24,518 bases of DNA from contig CAYGPQ010000071.1 of assembly GCA_964351775.1 (NCBI GenBank), forward strand, positions 1 through 24,518, written 5' to 3'. The notes under the pieces are model-generated. The model did no database searches and was not told the DNA's origin. It worked only from the letters and a program-made list of their open reading frames with translations. The DNA is from Kordia sp964351775 (GTDB lineage Bacteria; Bacteroidota; Bacteroidia; Flavobacteriales; Flavobacteriaceae). Each line of letters opens with the position of its first letter. Position 1 is the first letter of the stretch. Below are positions 23,612 through 24,518 of the stretch, one piece after another. A program made the translations under genes and the position numbers.

Positions 23612-23612
23612 C

Positions 23613-23620
23613 TATCTTTG
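23613..23620 (+). promoter_or_regulatory. kdsA -7 box
   Basis: TATCTTTG is an exact TAnnTTTG box, starting one base after the permease stop. The transcription start would fall near 23627, about 10 bases before ATG 23638. A GTG at 23620 overlaps the box and so cannot be the start from this promoter. Confidence 0.5.
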
Positions 23621-23637
23621 TGCAAAATTTACAACGT

Positions 23638-24456
23638 ATGCAACTCAGTTCTATTCCAAAAATAAAACACATAAATTCTAATAATTTCTTTTTATTGGCA
23701 GGTCCATGCGCTATTGAAGGCGAAGATATGGCGTTGCGTATTGCAGAAAAAGTGATTAAAATTACGGATGCTTTAGAAATTCCTTACATCTTTAAAGGAA
23801 GTTTTAAGAAAGCGAATCGGAGTCGAATTGATAGTTTCACTGGTATTGGTGATGAAAACGCCTTAAAGATCCTTAGAAAGGTTTCTGAGACCTTTGACGT
23901 GCCAACAGTTACGGACATTCACGAAGTTTCAGACGCTGCCAAAGCTGCGGAATATGTTGATGTTTTACAAATTCCTGCTTTTTTAGTGCGTCAAACAGAT
24001 TTAGTGGTGGCTGCAGCCAAAACTGGAAAGGTTGTGAATTTGAAAAAAGGACAGTTTATGAGTCCTGAAAGCATGCAACACGCCGTACAAAAAGTATACG
24101 ATGCTGGAAACCAAAAAGCTTGGATTACAGACAGAGGAACCATGTTTGGTTATCAAGATATGATTGTAGATTTTCGTGGAATTCCTACGATGAGACAATT
24201 TGCGCCCACCATTTTAGATGTGACACATTCGTTGCAACAACCCAATCAATCTAGTGGTGTAACAGGTGGAAGACCTGACATGATAGAAACCATAGCACGT
24301 GCTGGGATTGTGAATAATGTTGATGGATTGTTTATTGAAACACATTTTGATCCGGCGAATGCAAAGAGCGATGGCGCAAATATGCTTCATTTGGATCATT
24401 TGGAACGCTTATTAACCAATTTGGTAAAGATTCGTAAAACGATTACTTCTTTGTAG
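23638..24456 (+). CDS. kdsA: 3-deoxy-8-phosphooctulonate synthase (Kdo8P synthase)
   Basis: The 272-residue TIM-barrel enzyme condenses phosphoenolpyruvate with arabinose 5-phosphate to Kdo 8-phosphate, the first committed step of the LPS Kdo core. Visible blocks are LLAGPCAIEGED (19-30), IFKGSFKKANRSR (51-63), DRGTMFGY (165-172), THSLQQP (196-202) and the C-terminal SDGANML (244-250). Cys24, His197, Glu234 and Asp245 line up with the metal ligands of the Aquifex enzyme, so this is the metal-dependent class; metal-independent enzymes have Asn at the Cys position. ATG 23638 is preferred over GTG 23620 because the latter lies on the -7 box. A degenerate repeat follows the gene. Confidence 0.96.
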   Translation: MQLSSIPKIKHINSNNFFLLAGPCAIEGEDMALRIAEKVIKITDALEIPYIFKGSFKKANRSRIDSFTGIGDENALKILRKVSETFDVPTVTDIHEVSDAAKAAEYVDVLQIPAFLVRQTDLVVAAAKTGKVVNLKKGQFMSPESMQHAVQKVYDAGNQKAWITDRGTMFGYQDMIVDFRGIPTMRQFAPTILDVTHSLQQPNQSSGVTGGRPDMIETIARAGIVNNVDGLFIETHFDPANAKSDGANMLHLDHLERLLTNLVKIRKTITSL

Positions 24457-24463
24457 ACTTTTT

Positions 24464-24518
24464 CTAGACTTGCTTAGACTTCTTGGATTGCTGGACTTGT
24501 TAGATTGAGTTTATGAGT
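24464..24518. repeat. Degenerate tandem repeat downstream of kdsA
   Basis: The 3' flank repeats the words AGACTT and TAGATT in roughly 10-base steps (TAGACTTGCT, TAGACTTCTT and decayed versions) and ends in GAGTTTATGAGT, the variant unit that opens the array at 17341. The window ends inside it, so full extent is unknown. Confidence 0.5.

Overview
The window is AT-rich chromosomal DNA from a member of the Bacteroidota, most likely a marine Flavobacteriaceae; Kordia-like is a guess from gene style. The evidence is the set of TAnnTTTG -7 boxes before typA, kdsA and the DUF4836-type lipoprotein gene, the lack of clear Shine-Dalgarno sequences, the DUF4836 and CIA30 families, a lanthipeptide-type leader, and dispersed palindromes between genes.

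Layout. (1) 1-555: a 49-residue RiPP precursor gene with a double-glycine leader, then a 133-bp quasi-palindromic repeat. (2) 556-3197, plus strand: ftsE and two family 2 glycosyltransferases. (3) 3329-11248: a surface-polysaccharide region, mostly on the minus strand. It holds a sugar 3,4-ketoisomerase (FdtA/QdtA type), a GT4 transferase, a divergent GT-B transferase, trmL, a CIA30 protein, a hexapeptide acyltransferase, a Wzx-type flippase, a DegT/FdtB-type aminotransferase and a GNAT/FemAB-like acyltransferase. The ketoisomerase, aminotransferase and an acyltransferase are the last steps expected for a dTDP-3-acylamino-3,6-dideoxyhexose. The first two steps (rmlA, rmlB) are not in the window. 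(4) 11249-12390: a repeat-bearing spacer and an orphan secreted protein. (5) 12405-17334, minus strand: an envelope-modification locus with two paralogous membrane sulfatase-superfamily enzymes, a protein joining a kinase-like segment to a methyltransferase, a small membrane protein and a 3-TM membrane protein. (6) 17335-17852: a repeat-rich spacer with a heptanucleotide array, a MITE-like element, a capped hairpin and the typA terminator. (7) typA on the minus strand; then on the plus strand a DUF4836 lipoprotein, an ABC ATPase with atypical motifs, its FtsX-like permease, and kdsA for Kdo synthesis.

Together the genes point to building and decorating the outer surface: nucleotide-sugar maturation, glycosyl transfer, flipping across the inner membrane, periplasmic modification, and Kdo for the lipopolysaccharide core. 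Housekeeping genes (ftsE, trmL, typA, kdsA) are interspersed. The least ordinary items are the RiPP precursor, the kinase-like/methyltransferase plus twin-sulfatase locus, and a family of hairpins with constant caps but different, still paired, stems.
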